64,000 bases of DNA, from positions 2,615 to 66,614 of the forward strand of contig QCWH01000014.1 in the NCBI GenBank assembly GCA_003149565.1, given 5' to 3'. This stretch comes from Marivita sp. XM-24bin2 (GTDB taxonomy: Bacteria > Pseudomonadota > Alphaproteobacteria > Rhodobacterales > Rhodobacteraceae). The translations under genes were made by a program, and so were the position numbers. How positions within the stretch are numbered: the first letter of the stretch is position 1; every line of letters starts with the position of its first letter. The notes under the pieces are model-generated. The model saw only the letters and a program-made list of their open reading frames with translations, did no database searches and had not been told where the DNA came from. Positions 24,873-34,235 of the stretch are shown here, in pieces.

Positions 24873-27642
24873 ATCGCTCAATCTGACCAACGCATCGGGC
24901 GACTCTGACGCGTCCGACCCGTTTTCCGATATTCTCGTCGTACCGCGATTGCGCGATGCGATGTGGGATGCCATTGGCGATCTGCGCGAAGAACGCGACA
25001 TCCGTGCTGCGGTCGTGTCCGTTCTCAAGGACGCACAGAAAACCGGGCGCGCCGCGATTGCCGCCCGCCTTGATGCCGAGCCGCGAAATGCGCTTTCCGT
25101 GACGACAAGCTACACTTGGCTGACCGACCAGATCATCAAGTTGACCTTTGAAGCGGTAACCCAGCGCATACACCGAAACCCAAATCCAACCGAAGGCGAA
25201 CGCCTCGCTGTCCTCGCGGTCGGTGGCTACGGGCGTGGCGAGATGGCCCCGTTCTCGGATGTCGATCTGCTCTTTCTCACCCCCTACAAGATTACGGCCT
25301 GGGCAGAGAGCGTGATCGAATCGATGCTCTATATCCTTTGGGATCTCAAGCTGAAGGTCGGGCATTCCTCGCGCACCGTCAAAGACTGCCTGAGGCTGGG
25401 TGCCGAGGATTTCACCATTCGCACGGCGATGCTTGAACACCGCTTCCTCGTTGGATTCGAAGCTCTCGCCAGCGGCCTCGACTCCAAACTCTGGAACACT
25501 CTGTTCAAAGGCACCGAGGGTGAATTCATCGAAGCCAAACTTGCCGAACGCGACGCCCGGCACGTCAAGCAGGGCCAGCGCTATATGGTCGAGCCCAACG
25601 TGAAAGAGGGCAAGGGCGGTCTGCGCGATCTGCAATCGCTGTTCTGGATTGCCAAATACATTCACCACACGGACGATTTGGGCAAACTCGTCCGCGCCGG
25701 CGTCTTTCGTCCCGAAGAGTTTTCCACCTTCGTCAAGGCCGAGAACTTTCTCTGGGCGGTGCGTTGCCATCTGCACCTTGCCTCGGGCCGCGCCACCGAA
25801 CAACTCACCTTTGACATGCAGGTCGAGGTGGCCGAGCGCATGGGATACACAGACAAAGGCGGCCGCCGCGGGGTCGAAATCTTCATGCAGGAGTTCTTCC
25901 GCCATGCCACAGCTGTCGGAGACCTGACCCGCATCTTCCTGACATCACTCGAAGCCTCGCAGCAGAAAGAGCCCCCCCTCCTCATGCGTCTTCTCAAGCG
26001 CGCGCCCAAAATGAGGGACGGCTACGAGGTGGTGAACAACCGCCTGGCCATCGCGGACGATGCCGCGTTTCTGGCGGACAAGATGAACATGTTGCGGATC
26101 TTCGAAGAAGCCCTCCGCACGGGCCTGTTAATACACGCCGACGCGATGCGCCTCATCAGCGCCAACCTGCATCTCATCGACCGCGACATGCGCTCTGACA
26201 AAGAGGCGCAGCGCATTTTTCTCGATCTGCTGCTGAAACACGGAAACCCCGAACGCGCCCTACGGCGCATGAACGAACTTGGCGTGCTCGCAGCCTTCAT
26301 ACCCGAGTTCGAGCCGATCGTGGCGATGATGCAGTTCAACATGTACCACCACTACACGGTGGACGAACACACGATCCAATGTATCTGGCACCTGAGTGAG
26401 ATCGAAAATGGCCATCTCGAAGAAGACCTGCCCGTCGCCAGTTCGATCCTCAAGGACGGCGTCAACCGCAAGGTGCTTTACGTTGCGCTTCTGCTGCACG
26501 ATATCGGAAAAGGCCGGGACGAAGACCATTCCGTCCTTGGTGCCAAGATCGCCCGCAAGGTCGCTCCACGCCTGGGGCTGAACAAACAGGAATGCGCAAC
26601 TGTTGAATGGCTGGTGCGTTATCACCTGCTGATGTCCGACATGGCGCAAAAACGCGACATCGCCGACCCGCGCACGGTACGCGACTTTGCCAAGGCGGTG
26701 CAGACCAAGGAACGGCTCGACCTGCTGTGCGTTCTGACGGTCTGTGACATCCGTGGCGTGGGACCCGGCACCTGGAACAACTGGAAAGCCGTGCTCATCC
26801 GCGCGCTTTACCGCCAGACCCGCCGTGCGCTTGAGGACGGGATGGAGGCCCTCAACCGCGAAAACCGCGGTGCGGAAGCGAAAAAGGCCCTGCGCGAGGC
26901 GCTCGACGGCTGGGACGCCAAGGCGCTGCGCACCGAAACAGGGCGCCACTACCCACCCTATTGGCAGGGTTTGCATGTCACTGCGCACAAGGTTTTCGCC
27001 GAGTTGCTGCGCGACATCGGTGACGACGAGATTCGCATTGACATCCACCTGGATGAAGATCGCGATGCAACCCGTGTATGCTTTGCCCTGTCCGATCATC
27101 CGGGTATTTTCTCCCGGCTCGCCGGCGCTCTGGCGCTGGTCGGCGCCAATGTTGTCGACGCGCGTACCTTCACATCGAAAGACGGTTTTGCCACGGCAGC
27201 CTTCTGGATCCAGGACGGTGATGGATCACCCTATGAGAACGTGCGCATCCCCCGGCTGCGCGAAATGATTGCCAAAACACTGCGGGGGGATGTTGTCCCG
27301 CGCGAGGCCATCAAACCGCGCGACAAGATCAAGAAACGCGAACGCGCCTTCAATGTGCCGACCTCGATCACCTTCGACAATGAAGGGTCCGAGATTTACA
27401 CGATCATCGAGGTCGACACCCGGGACCGCCCCGGCCTGCTGTTCGATCTCACCCGGACACTGGCCAATGCGAATGTCTATATCGCCTCGGCCGTGATCGC
27501 GACCTACGGCGAACAGGTGGTCGACACGTTCTATGTCAAAGACATGTTCGGCCTGAAATTTCACTCCGAAAGCAAACAGAAGTCGCTCGAAACCAAGCTG
27601 CGCACGGCCATTTCCGAAGGTGCTGCGCGGGCCAAGGAATGA
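24832..27642 (+). CDS. glnD: [Protein-PII] uridylyltransferase/uridylyl-removing enzyme
   Basis: A 936-aa nitrogen sensor that uridylylates or deuridylylates PII. Domains in order: nucleotidyltransferase with GGYGRGEMAPFSDVDLLFL (about residue 125), a helical domain, an HD domain with LLLHDIGKGRDEDHS (about residue 555), and two C-terminal ACT domains (CFALSDHPGIFSRLAGALAL, RDRPGLLFDLTRTLANANVY). The assigned start is TTG 24832, overlapping the previous gene by 41 nt; the next in-frame ATG at 24961 would shorten a poorly conserved N-terminus. So the start is uncertain while the rest is clear. Confidence 0.94.
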   Translation: MTQPHPASAAQASESLNLTNASGDSDASDPFSDILVVPRLRDAMWDAIGDLREERDIRAAVVSVLKDAQKTGRAAIAARLDAEPRNALSVTTSYTWLTDQIIKLTFEAVTQRIHRNPNPTEGERLAVLAVGGYGRGEMAPFSDVDLLFLTPYKITAWAESVIESMLYILWDLKLKVGHSSRTVKDCLRLGAEDFTIRTAMLEHRFLVGFEALASGLDSKLWNTLFKGTEGEFIEAKLAERDARHVKQGQRYMVEPNVKEGKGGLRDLQSLFWIAKYIHHTDDLGKLVRAGVFRPEEFSTFVKAENFLWAVRCHLHLASGRATEQLTFDMQVEVAERMGYTDKGGRRGVEIFMQEFFRHATAVGDLTRIFLTSLEASQQKEPPLLMRLLKRAPKMRDGYEVVNNRLAIADDAAFLADKMNMLRIFEEALRTGLLIHADAMRLISANLHLIDRDMRSDKEAQRIFLDLLLKHGNPERALRRMNELGVLAAFIPEFEPIVAMMQFNMYHHYTVDEHTIQCIWHLSEIENGHLEEDLPVASSILKDGVNRKVLYVALLLHDIGKGRDEDHSVLGAKIARKVAPRLGLNKQECATVEWLVRYHLLMSDMAQKRDIADPRTVRDFAKAVQTKERLDLLCVLTVCDIRGVGPGTWNNWKAVLIRALYRQTRRALEDGMEALNRENRGAEAKKALREALDGWDAKALRTETGRHYPPYWQGLHVTAHKVFAELLRDIGDDEIRIDIHLDEDRDATRVCFALSDHPGIFSRLAGALALVGANVVDARTFTSKDGFATAAFWIQDGDGSPYENVRIPRLREMIAKTLRGDVVPREAIKPRDKIKKRERAFNVPTSITFDNEGSEIYTIIEVDTRDRPGLLFDLTRTLANANVYIASAVIATYGEQVVDTFYVKDMFGLKFHSESKQKSLETKLRTAISEGAARAKE

Positions 27643-27671
27643 GCGGCAGGAAAAGCATTTAGGACCATCCC

Positions 27672-29561
27672 ATGCAGTTCACCTATACCGGCAACAATCC
27701 CCGTTTCCTTGAACAGTCCTTCTTTGACGGCAATGGCGCACTGAGCATTGCGCTTACCTCAATTTCGCCGACCGAGGCAGAACTGACTCACACCGTATTT
27801 ACACAGGCGAATGTGACTGTTGTTTTGCGCGGGCTTGGCTTTACCGCCGATACGGCCGGCAATTTCACCTCTGGCGTGATCACCTCGATAGAGTTCAACG
27901 GTCTCGATATTGAGCAGGGCAGGATCAGTGAAATCAATTGGGACGCCGCCGCATTTCAGGACGCGTTGATCGACATTTCGGAACAGTCGAATTTCGCGCC
28001 CATGGCCGACCTGTTTAATGCTGCCCCACAAATTTCGGTGGATGCCAGCGCGGCGCTTGGTGGGTTCGATCAGGAAACCGCCTGGGCGGGCATTCTGCCG
28101 TTTGTCACGCGCCCGATCCTCGTCACCGGTTCGCCCTTTGACGATGTTTTCGCCGGCGGCATCGGCAATGATTATATCGATGCCGGGACAAGCAACGCCG
28201 ACGGTGACACCATTGTTGGAAGCTTTGGCAGCGACACGATTGCGTTCAATATCCCGGGGGGCGCTGACGGGCCGGGCTTTTTCCTTGACTACGACGGGAT
28301 CGATATCCCGGTCACCTTCGACATCGACGGTGTGACCGACACCGGCACGGTCAGCAGCGCGACCTTCAGCGATACATTGCTGAAGGTGAACAGCGCCCTG
28401 TCGCAATATCTCGGCCTGCAAGGCACGGCTGGCGCGGACAGCTATGACATTCGCCTGAGCGCTGGGCAGGTTGCAGCGCTCATCGGCGGGCCGGGTGCCG
28501 ACGTGTATGATGTCGATCCCGGCGCGGGTTTGCCGATCTTCGACTTCCTGTCCAGCGATGCCACCGCGGGGCTTGATCTCGACTTCACCACTGGTGTTGT
28601 TTCGAATGACGGGTTTGGCAATGCCGAACTGATCAGCTTTGCGAGCCTGCCAGACCTGACCGTCCTTTTTGGAACAGATCTCAATGACACCGTAAGCGAC
28701 GGCCCCGGCGCTCAGCTTGTCCGGCTTTATAACGGCGATGATCTGTTTCTGTCTGATCTGTCGGGCAATGACAGCATCGATGGCGGAAACGGAGATGATC
28801 TCGTCCGCTTTGAAACCATACCGCAGGGCGAGATGACCCTCACCTTCAACGGAACGGTCACCACGGTGGACGACCGCTCCGATCCGGCCGGTCGTGCAGC
28901 CCTTTTGCGGGTGGAAACCATCGAAACCGAAGGTGGCGTACAACTCGAACTCGACAAACATGACGGGATCGGGCTGATCTCGGCTGCTGATCTGACCACG
29001 CTGACCGAACTTTACATCGCTTATTTCAATCGGGCTGCGGACGCGCTTGGCCTGTCCTTCTGGGCGACCGCTTTTGCAAAGAACGGGTTTTCCTTCGACG
29101 AAATCGCGGATCTGTTCTTTGAACAACCCGAGACTGTCGCACTCTACTCCGGGGTAAGCGACGCAGACTTCGTCACCGCCGTCTACAACAATGTCCTCGG
29201 CCGCGCGCCGGATCAGGATGGGTTCGATTTCTGGACAGGCCAGCTTGCGGCGGGGACCGTTACCGAAAGCGGGTTCATTCTTGACCTGCTCGACGGTGCA
29301 CGAGCCGCCACAGGCTCGCCCGACGACGTGGCCTACATCGAGGCCAAGACCGATATCGGGCTCTATTTCGCGGTCGTTCAAGGCCAAAGCAACCTCACCG
29401 CGGCGAACAACGTCATGGACGCGTTTGATGGCAGCGCAGCCAGCTTGAGCGCCGCGCAGACGCTTTCCGACAATGCGCTTGCCGACGCCGTGATCAGCGA
29501 TACCGAGCTCTTGCTTCCCGTGGTCGGCGTGATCGACAACCCGTTTGCCGATATCGTCTGA
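27672..29561 (+). CDS. Secreted Ca-binding-type protein with DUF4214 domain
   Basis: A 629-aa acidic, glycine- and Asp-rich protein without an N-terminal signal peptide. The first ~430 residues are beta-rich with scattered RTX-like words (IGNDYIDAGTSNADGDTI, NGDDLFLSDLSGNDSIDGGNGDD). A DUF4214 segment follows at about 440-540 (LYIAYFNRAADALGLSFWATAFAKNG, then VYNNVLGRAPDQDGFDFW). Such proteins in roseobacters are usually exported by type I secretion, for which the C-terminus would carry the signal. No transporter genes are nearby. It begins 30 bp after glnD but is probably a separate function. Confidence 0.75.
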   Translation: MQFTYTGNNPRFLEQSFFDGNGALSIALTSISPTEAELTHTVFTQANVTVVLRGLGFTADTAGNFTSGVITSIEFNGLDIEQGRISEINWDAAAFQDALIDISEQSNFAPMADLFNAAPQISVDASAALGGFDQETAWAGILPFVTRPILVTGSPFDDVFAGGIGNDYIDAGTSNADGDTIVGSFGSDTIAFNIPGGADGPGFFLDYDGIDIPVTFDIDGVTDTGTVSSATFSDTLLKVNSALSQYLGLQGTAGADSYDIRLSAGQVAALIGGPGADVYDVDPGAGLPIFDFLSSDATAGLDLDFTTGVVSNDGFGNAELISFASLPDLTVLFGTDLNDTVSDGPGAQLVRLYNGDDLFLSDLSGNDSIDGGNGDDLVRFETIPQGEMTLTFNGTVTTVDDRSDPAGRAALLRVETIETEGGVQLELDKHDGIGLISAADLTTLTELYIAYFNRAADALGLSFWATAFAKNGFSFDEIADLFFEQPETVALYSGVSDADFVTAVYNNVLGRAPDQDGFDFWTGQLAAGTVTESGFILDLLDGARAATGSPDDVAYIEAKTDIGLYFAVVQGQSNLTAANNVMDAFDGSAASLSAAQTLSDNALADAVISDTELLLPVVGVIDNPFADIV

Positions 29562-29686
29562 GACATGACGTGACCGCACCGCGGACCGCCATTCTCCGGC
29601 ATACGCCTGTCTCGCCTGACGCAAAACGCCCGCCAACACGAAAAGCCCGGTAAGGAAAAGACGTGAGACCCAAGACAGATGCCAGA

Positions 29687-29860
29687 TCATCGCGGATCGT
29701 ACCCATAGGGTTGTTCGGCCTGTCCAACTTCGGCGACCGCTTCCCGCAAACGGTCTTCGTTGCGCCGGCGTAAATCGCGGTGAATGTCGCGATATCTTCT
29801 GTCGGCGCGGGTCGCCTCGAACAAGGCCCGTGCCTCGGTGATAGGTACTAGCCCGGCCAT
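29687..29860 (-). CDS. Hypothetical small basic protein
   Basis: A 57-aa frame from ATG 29860 (an in-frame GTG at 29926 would add 22 residues that include a run of six Arg encoded by CGG/CGT codons). The protein is highly charged and helical (RADRRYRDIHRDLRRRNEDRLREAV). No family is recognised. It is the only frame in the 616-bp gap between the DUF4214 gene and murJ that looks coding, and it could be spurious. Confidence 0.3.
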   Translation of the reverse strand: MAGLVPITEARALFEATRADRRYRDIHRDLRRRNEDRLREAVAEVGQAEQPYGYDPR

Positions 29861-29980
29861 CGGACGCCGCCGCCGCCGCCGCAAGATTGCGTATCGCGCT
29901 CCGGAATGGCTCACATCGTCCAACACTTGTCGCAGATGGGCGCGCGGCGCGTTGCGAGAGAAACCGCGGTTTTGACCAAA

Positions 29981-30115
29981 CCATACGGAACTTTTGTACG
30001 GTTCAGCACCCCGATCCGTACGGGTCCTCTGTTCACACTCTCAAATTTACCCAAACTCCCGAATTTTGGCTCAAAATCGGTGTAGCACCGTACGGATCGT
30101 ACGGCTCAACCGTAC
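29981..30115. promoter_or_regulatory. Cluster of CCGTACGG-like sites upstream of murJ
   Basis: Perfect CCGTACGG occurs at 30016-30023 and 30088-30095. Close variants lie at 29981-29988 (CCATACGG), 29995-30001 (TGTACGG), 30097-30104 (TCGTACGG) and 30110-30115 (CCGTAC). The sites lie 60-200 bp before murJ in the otherwise featureless 29861-30177 gap. A palindromic 8-mer repeated this often looks like a set of regulator sites; no regulator is known to me for it. Confidence 0.45.
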
Positions 30116-30177
30116 AAGAGGCTCTTTTCGCCACAAGATTTCTGCTCTACCCCAACGGTGACGCGCAAGGAGTCCCG

Positions 30178-31722
30178 ATGAAACCGATCCGCCTCATATC
30201 CGGTGTTCTCACCGTTGGCTTCTGGACTCTGATGAGCCGGATCCTCGGAGTGCTGCGCGAGGTCATGATCCTCGCCTTCATCGGTCCGGGCCCCGTCATG
30301 GACGCCTTTGTCGCGGCTTTCCGCCTTCCCAACATGTTCCGCCGTTTTTTTGCCGAAGGGGCATTCAACGCGTCCTTTGTTCCGATGTTTTCCAAGCGGT
30401 TAGAGACGGACGACGACCCAGTTGGCTTTGCCACCCAGGCTCTCTCGGGCCTGACCTTTGTCCTCGTGATCCTGAGCGCGCTGGCGATGATCTTTATGCC
30501 GGGTCTGGTCTGGCTCATCGCCGGCGGCTTTGCTGGAGACGTCCGGTTCGACCTGACGGTAGACTATGGCCGGATCGTCTTTCCCTACATCCTGCTGATG
30601 TCGCTGACTGCGCTTTTCTCGGGCGTCCTGAACGCCACAGGTCGCTTTGCCGCTGCCGCTGCGGCACCTGTGTTTCTCAATATTTTCGTTTGCACATCAA
30701 TGGCTTGGGCCGCATACACCGGAGGAGAGGTGATCCGCTGGCTGATCTGGACCGTGCCGGTCGCAGGTGTCGCTCAACTCGCCCTGGTCTGGGTCGCGTC
30801 TGACCGGGCAGGCATTCGCCTGCGGCCTTCTCGGCCCCGTTGGACGCCAGAGATGAAGCGGCTTGTCATTGTCGCCATTCCAGCCGCCCTCGCTGGCGGT
30901 GTCATGCAGATCAATCTGCTTGTCGGCCAACAGGTAGCCTCGCATTTCGACAAGGCCGTCGGTTGGCTCTACGCCGCTGACCGCCTCTACCAGTTGCCCC
31001 TCGGTGTCGTTGGCATCGCGGTTGGGATTGTGCTCTTGCCAGACCTCTCCCGCCGCCTGAGCGCGCAAGACGACCAAGGGGCAAAACATGCCTTTTCCCG
31101 GGCTGGAGAACTGTCTCTTGCATTGACCATTCCGGCGGCGGTGGCCTTGGTCGTCATCCCTTTGCCTCTGGTGTCGGTTTTGTTCGAACGCGGCGCAACA
31201 GGCCCGGACGATTCCGCCGCGATTGCCGTGGCGGTTGCGATCTATGGGCTGGGCCTTCCCGCCTTTGTTTTACAGAAGGTTTTGCAGCCTCTCTTCTTTG
31301 CCCGCGAAGACACAAAATCCCCGTTCCGCTACGCCGTTTGGTCCATGATTGTGAATGCTGCGGTGGCAATCGGACTTGCGCCCGTCATCGGCTGGGTCGC
31401 GCCCGCCATCGCCACCACATTGGCAGGATGGGTGATGGTATGGATGCTGGCACGCGGCGGCCGCAAAATGGGCGATGTTGCGCGGTTTGATGACCAATTC
31501 CGTCGCCGCATCTGGCGGGTCTGCTTTGCATCGATCACGATGGGCGGTGTCCTTTGGGTGGGAATGATCTTGCTGGGTCCCGTCCTTGCATTGGCCGGGA
31601 TACGGTTCATCGCGCTCTTCGCCTTGATAGCCCTTGGAATGGCAAGCTATGCGCTGATCGGGCAATGGGTCGGAGCGTTCTCGCTTCGAGAGTTCCGCGA
31701 CGCGTTCAGACGCGGGCGCTAG
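30178..31722 (+). CDS. murJ: Lipid II flippase MurJ
   Basis: A 514-aa membrane protein with about 14 helices, moving lipid II across the inner membrane for peptidoglycan synthesis. Recognisable parts are the N-terminal FWTLMSRILGVLREVMILAFIGPG, FRLPNMFRRFFAEGAFNASFVPMF, and AADRLYQLPLGVVGIAVGIVLLPDLSR. ATG 30178 is preceded by AAGGAG; the frame extending to 29887 covers the site cluster and is not likely to be translated. Its stop overlaps that of the convergent rhomboid-like gene by 4 bp. Confidence 0.95.
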   Translation: MKPIRLISGVLTVGFWTLMSRILGVLREVMILAFIGPGPVMDAFVAAFRLPNMFRRFFAEGAFNASFVPMFSKRLETDDDPVGFATQALSGLTFVLVILSALAMIFMPGLVWLIAGGFAGDVRFDLTVDYGRIVFPYILLMSLTALFSGVLNATGRFAAAAAAPVFLNIFVCTSMAWAAYTGGEVIRWLIWTVPVAGVAQLALVWVASDRAGIRLRPSRPRWTPEMKRLVIVAIPAALAGGVMQINLLVGQQVASHFDKAVGWLYAADRLYQLPLGVVGIAVGIVLLPDLSRRLSAQDDQGAKHAFSRAGELSLALTIPAAVALVVIPLPLVSVLFERGATGPDDSAAIAVAVAIYGLGLPAFVLQKVLQPLFFAREDTKSPFRYAVWSMIVNAAVAIGLAPVIGWVAPAIATTLAGWVMVWMLARGGRKMGDVARFDDQFRRRIWRVCFASITMGGVLWVGMILLGPVLALAGIRFIALFALIALGMASYALIGQWVGAFSLREFRDAFRRGR

Positions 31723-32408
31723 TTTCGCTGACGCAGCTTGTCGACAAGCTTTCCCCAGCCACCCGGAACGAGAACGATCGACATCACGAACCCGATGGCA
31801 AAACCAGAGAGGTCAGCCACCCATTCGGCATTCGCACCAAAGAGAAGCCCGAAAACCAATTGGATGACCAATAGAAATCCAATCAGGGTAAAGGCCCGCA
31901 CCTGTTGTTCACCAAGCTGTCCCAGACGGACCCAAAGCAGGTAAGTGAAGCCGCCAATCAAACCGTAGACCGCCGGGAAGGCTCCAATCAGAGGCGTAGA
32001 GCTACCCACGATAAGGGCATAAACCAAAGCCCCTCCCGCAGCGGACACAAAAAAGATCAGCAGCACGGCAAGGCTGCCCATTGCTTCACCCACCATCTTG
32101 CCAAGCGCGAGCAACATGACCCCTGCGAACAAAGCATGCGTAAAGCTGGCATGTACGAACGGGTACGAGAAAAAGCGCATCACATGCTCGACCGGCCAAC
32201 GCCCTGCCTCCCGCATCCAGGCGAAAATCTCGGCCGAAAACGCGAAGCGCTCCAATGTGCCAAGCCGCCAGCCCACGGCTTCGGGTCCCCCCACCAGACC
32301 ACGCGCGCCAAGAGTGAAAAACACCTCCAGCCCGACGATGACCAGAAAAAGCGCAATCACCACGGGTGGCAGCGGGTTCAGCGGGGGTTCGTTATGGGGG
32401 TGGGTCAC
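31719..32408 (-). CDS. Rhomboid-family membrane protein lacking catalytic residues
   Basis: A 229-aa protein with about six membrane helices in the rhomboid arrangement, including YPFVHASFTHALFAGVMLLALG at the L1/TM2 position. At the place of the nucleophile motif GxSG it reads G142-A-F-P, with Phe in place of Ser, and at the place of the catalytic His it has Asp199 (ADLSGFAIG). It is therefore probably not a protease but a pseudo-rhomboid. It is divergent from trpS (77-bp gap) and convergent with murJ. Confidence 0.8.
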   Translation of the reverse strand: MTHPHNEPPLNPLPPVVIALFLVIVGLEVFFTLGARGLVGGPEAVGWRLGTLERFAFSAEIFAWMREAGRWPVEHVMRFFSYPFVHASFTHALFAGVMLLALGKMVGEAMGSLAVLLIFFVSAAGGALVYALIVGSSTPLIGAFPAVYGLIGGFTYLLWVRLGQLGEQQVRAFTLIGFLLVIQLVFGLLFGANAEWVADLSGFAIGFVMSIVLVPGGWGKLVDKLRQRN

Positions 32409-32485
32409 TGCTCTGGCCCTTGCTTGACGGCACTTGGGGTCATGGGTAAGGCACCGGAACCAGTTTTGCCAGATGGAGTTTTGCC

Positions 32486-33520
32486 ATGTCCGAGGGGGTC
32501 CAAACCTCTCCCGCGTTCACACCCCGCGTCTTTTCGGGGATCCAGCCCTCCGGGGGGCTGACACTGGGCAACTATCTCGGGGCGATCAAACGCTTTGTCG
32601 AAAAGCAGGATGAAGATTACGAGACGATCTACTGCATCGTCGATCTGCACGCGATCACCGCGACCCTGTTCGAGCCCGACGTGCTGCGTCGCCAGACACG
32701 GGAATTGACGGCCGGCTATATCGCAGCGGGCCTCGATCCCGCGAAGTCCATACTCTTCAACCAGAGCCAGGTCGCCGAGCACACGCAGCTCGCCTGGATT
32801 TTCAACTGCGTCGCCCGGATGGGCTGGATGCAGCGCATGACACAGTGGAAGGACAAAGCAGGCAAGAACCAGCAGAACGCCTCGCTTGGTCTTTTGGCCT
32901 ATCCCGCACTGATGGCGGCAGACATCCTTCTCTATCACGCGACCCATGTTCCGGTGGGCGAGGATCAGAAGCAGCATCTGGAACTGACCCGCGACATCGC
33001 GATCAAGTTCAACCATGATTACGGCGTGGAGTTCTTCCCGATCACCGAACCGGTGATCGAAGGCGCAGCAACACGGGTGATGAGCCTGCGCGACGGGTCC
33101 AAGAAGATGTCAAAATCCGACCCGTCGGATGCCAGCCGGATCAACCTGACCGATGATGCTGACGCCATCGCGCAGAAGATCCGCAAGGCCAAAACCGACC
33201 CGGACGCGCTGCCGTCCGAAGTCGACGGTCTCGAAAACCGGCCCGAGGCCCGCAATCTCGTCAACATCTACGCCGCTCTGGCCGACCAATCGGTCGAGGC
33301 CGTGCTGCGCGACGTGGGCGGAAAACCGTTCTCGGAATTCAAGCCCATGCTTTCGGAACTTGCGGTTGCCAAATTGGCCCCGATCTCGACTGAGATGGCG
33401 CGGCTGATGCAGCAGCCCGACGAGATCGACGCCATCCTGAACAAAGGCGCGGACCGGGCGCGGACGATTGCAGCACCGATCCTCAAGCAGACCTACGAGA
33501 TCGTCGGCATGGTGTCCTGA
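32486..33520 (+). CDS. trpS: Tryptophanyl-tRNA synthetase
   Basis: A 344-aa class Ic aminoacyl-tRNA synthetase charging tRNA-Trp. The HIGH-like signature is [17 protein letters not shown] near residue 17 and the KMSKS loop is KKMSKSDPS near 207. The length matches bacterial TrpRS. ATG 32486 is immediately upstream of the conserved N-terminus. It lies beside murJ, interrupted by the rhomboid-like gene on the other strand. Confidence 0.96.
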   Translation: MSEGVQTSPAFTPRVFSGIQPSGGLTLGNYLGAIKRFVEKQDEDYETIYCIVDLHAITATLFEPDVLRRQTRELTAGYIAAGLDPAKSILFNQSQVAEHTQLAWIFNCVARMGWMQRMTQWKDKAGKNQQNASLGLLAYPALMAADILLYHATHVPVGEDQKQHLELTRDIAIKFNHDYGVEFFPITEPVIEGAATRVMSLRDGSKKMSKSDPSDASRINLTDDADAIAQKIRKAKTDPDALPSEVDGLENRPEARNLVNIYAALADQSVEAVLRDVGGKPFSEFKPMLSELAVAKLAPISTEMARLMQQPDEIDAILNKGADRARTIAAPILKQTYEIVGMVS

Positions 33521-33614
33521 CCCGCGCGCCTGCGCACAAATCTTGCGCGCCCTTCGCTCTTTCCTGCAAGGGCGCGCAGATATAGCTTGGTCGAAACGGT
33601 CGAAAGGACGGACC

Positions 33615-34097
33615 ATGACCAAAGCTCACCCTAAAATGTCCATAGGACATGTTCATCTCAAGGTGACTGATCTTCACCGCTCTATCGCGTTTTACCGTGA
33701 TGTGATGGGGCTGGATGTCACGCAGCATTTCGGCGATCAGGCCGCGTTCCTGTCGGCTGGCGGCTATCATCACCATATCGGCCTGAATACGTGGTTCAGC
33801 GAAAACGGACCGCGCGCACCCAAGCGCAGTCCCGGGCTGTTCCATGTGGCGTTTCTCTACCCTGACCGCACAGCGCTGGCGCAGGCGTTTCGCATGGTGA
33901 TTGAAGCCGGGGTCGAGATCGAAGGCGCGGCGGATCATGGCGTCAGCGAAGCCATCTATTTCAGCGACCCCGATGGGAACGGGGTCGAGATCTACCGCGA
34001 CCGCCCCGAGGCTGAATGGCCCCGCACTGCGCAGGGCGAGCTGGAGATGGCGAATGCGCCGCTCGACCTCGACGCTCTGCTGCGCGAAGCCGCCTGA
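33615..34097 (+). CDS. VOC-family (glyoxalase/dioxygenase-fold) protein
   Basis: A 160-aa vicinal-oxygen-chelate protein. The first half shows SIGHVHLKVTDLHRSIAFYRDVMGLDVTQHFG and the metal-ligand-type HHHIGLNTW; the second half shows FHVAFLYPDRTALAQAFRMV and the closing YFSDPDGNGVEIYRDRPEAEW, with the usual terminal Glu ligand. Members include glyoxalases, extradiol dioxygenases and resistance proteins; the substrate is unknown. ATG 33615 follows GGACGGACC; the longer frame overlaps trpS. Confidence 0.85.
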   Translation: MTKAHPKMSIGHVHLKVTDLHRSIAFYRDVMGLDVTQHFGDQAAFLSAGGYHHHIGLNTWFSENGPRAPKRSPGLFHVAFLYPDRTALAQAFRMVIEAGVEIEGAADHGVSEAIYFSDPDGNGVEIYRDRPEAEWPRTAQGELEMANAPLDLDALLREAA

Positions 34098-34118
34098 CAC
34101 GGTCTAGCCGTTGCGCAG

Positions 34119-34167
34119 GGGCAAGCCTATTAGAAATAGGCTTGCCCAAGGTGCTTCAAAGCACCTT
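34119..34167. repeat. Paired palindromes after VOC gene
   Basis: GGGCAAGCCTATT (34119-34131) pairs with 34135-34147 around AGA, and AAGGTGCTT (34148-34156) pairs with AAGCACCTT (34159-34167). The second hairpin starts immediately after the first, as in the other palindrome pairs here but with a different sequence. Confidence 0.8.
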
Positions 34168-34235
34168 TCCGCCTCTCCCTCTCTGGACCTTCCCCATTCG
34201 CAGACCTAACCTGCGCGGCAATCAAGGAGGGCCAG

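Noticed and set aside
27759..29984. 741-aa minus-strand frame opposite the DUF4214 gene
   Set aside because: It mirrors the RTX-like Asp/Gly codons of the + strand gene and shows no domain.
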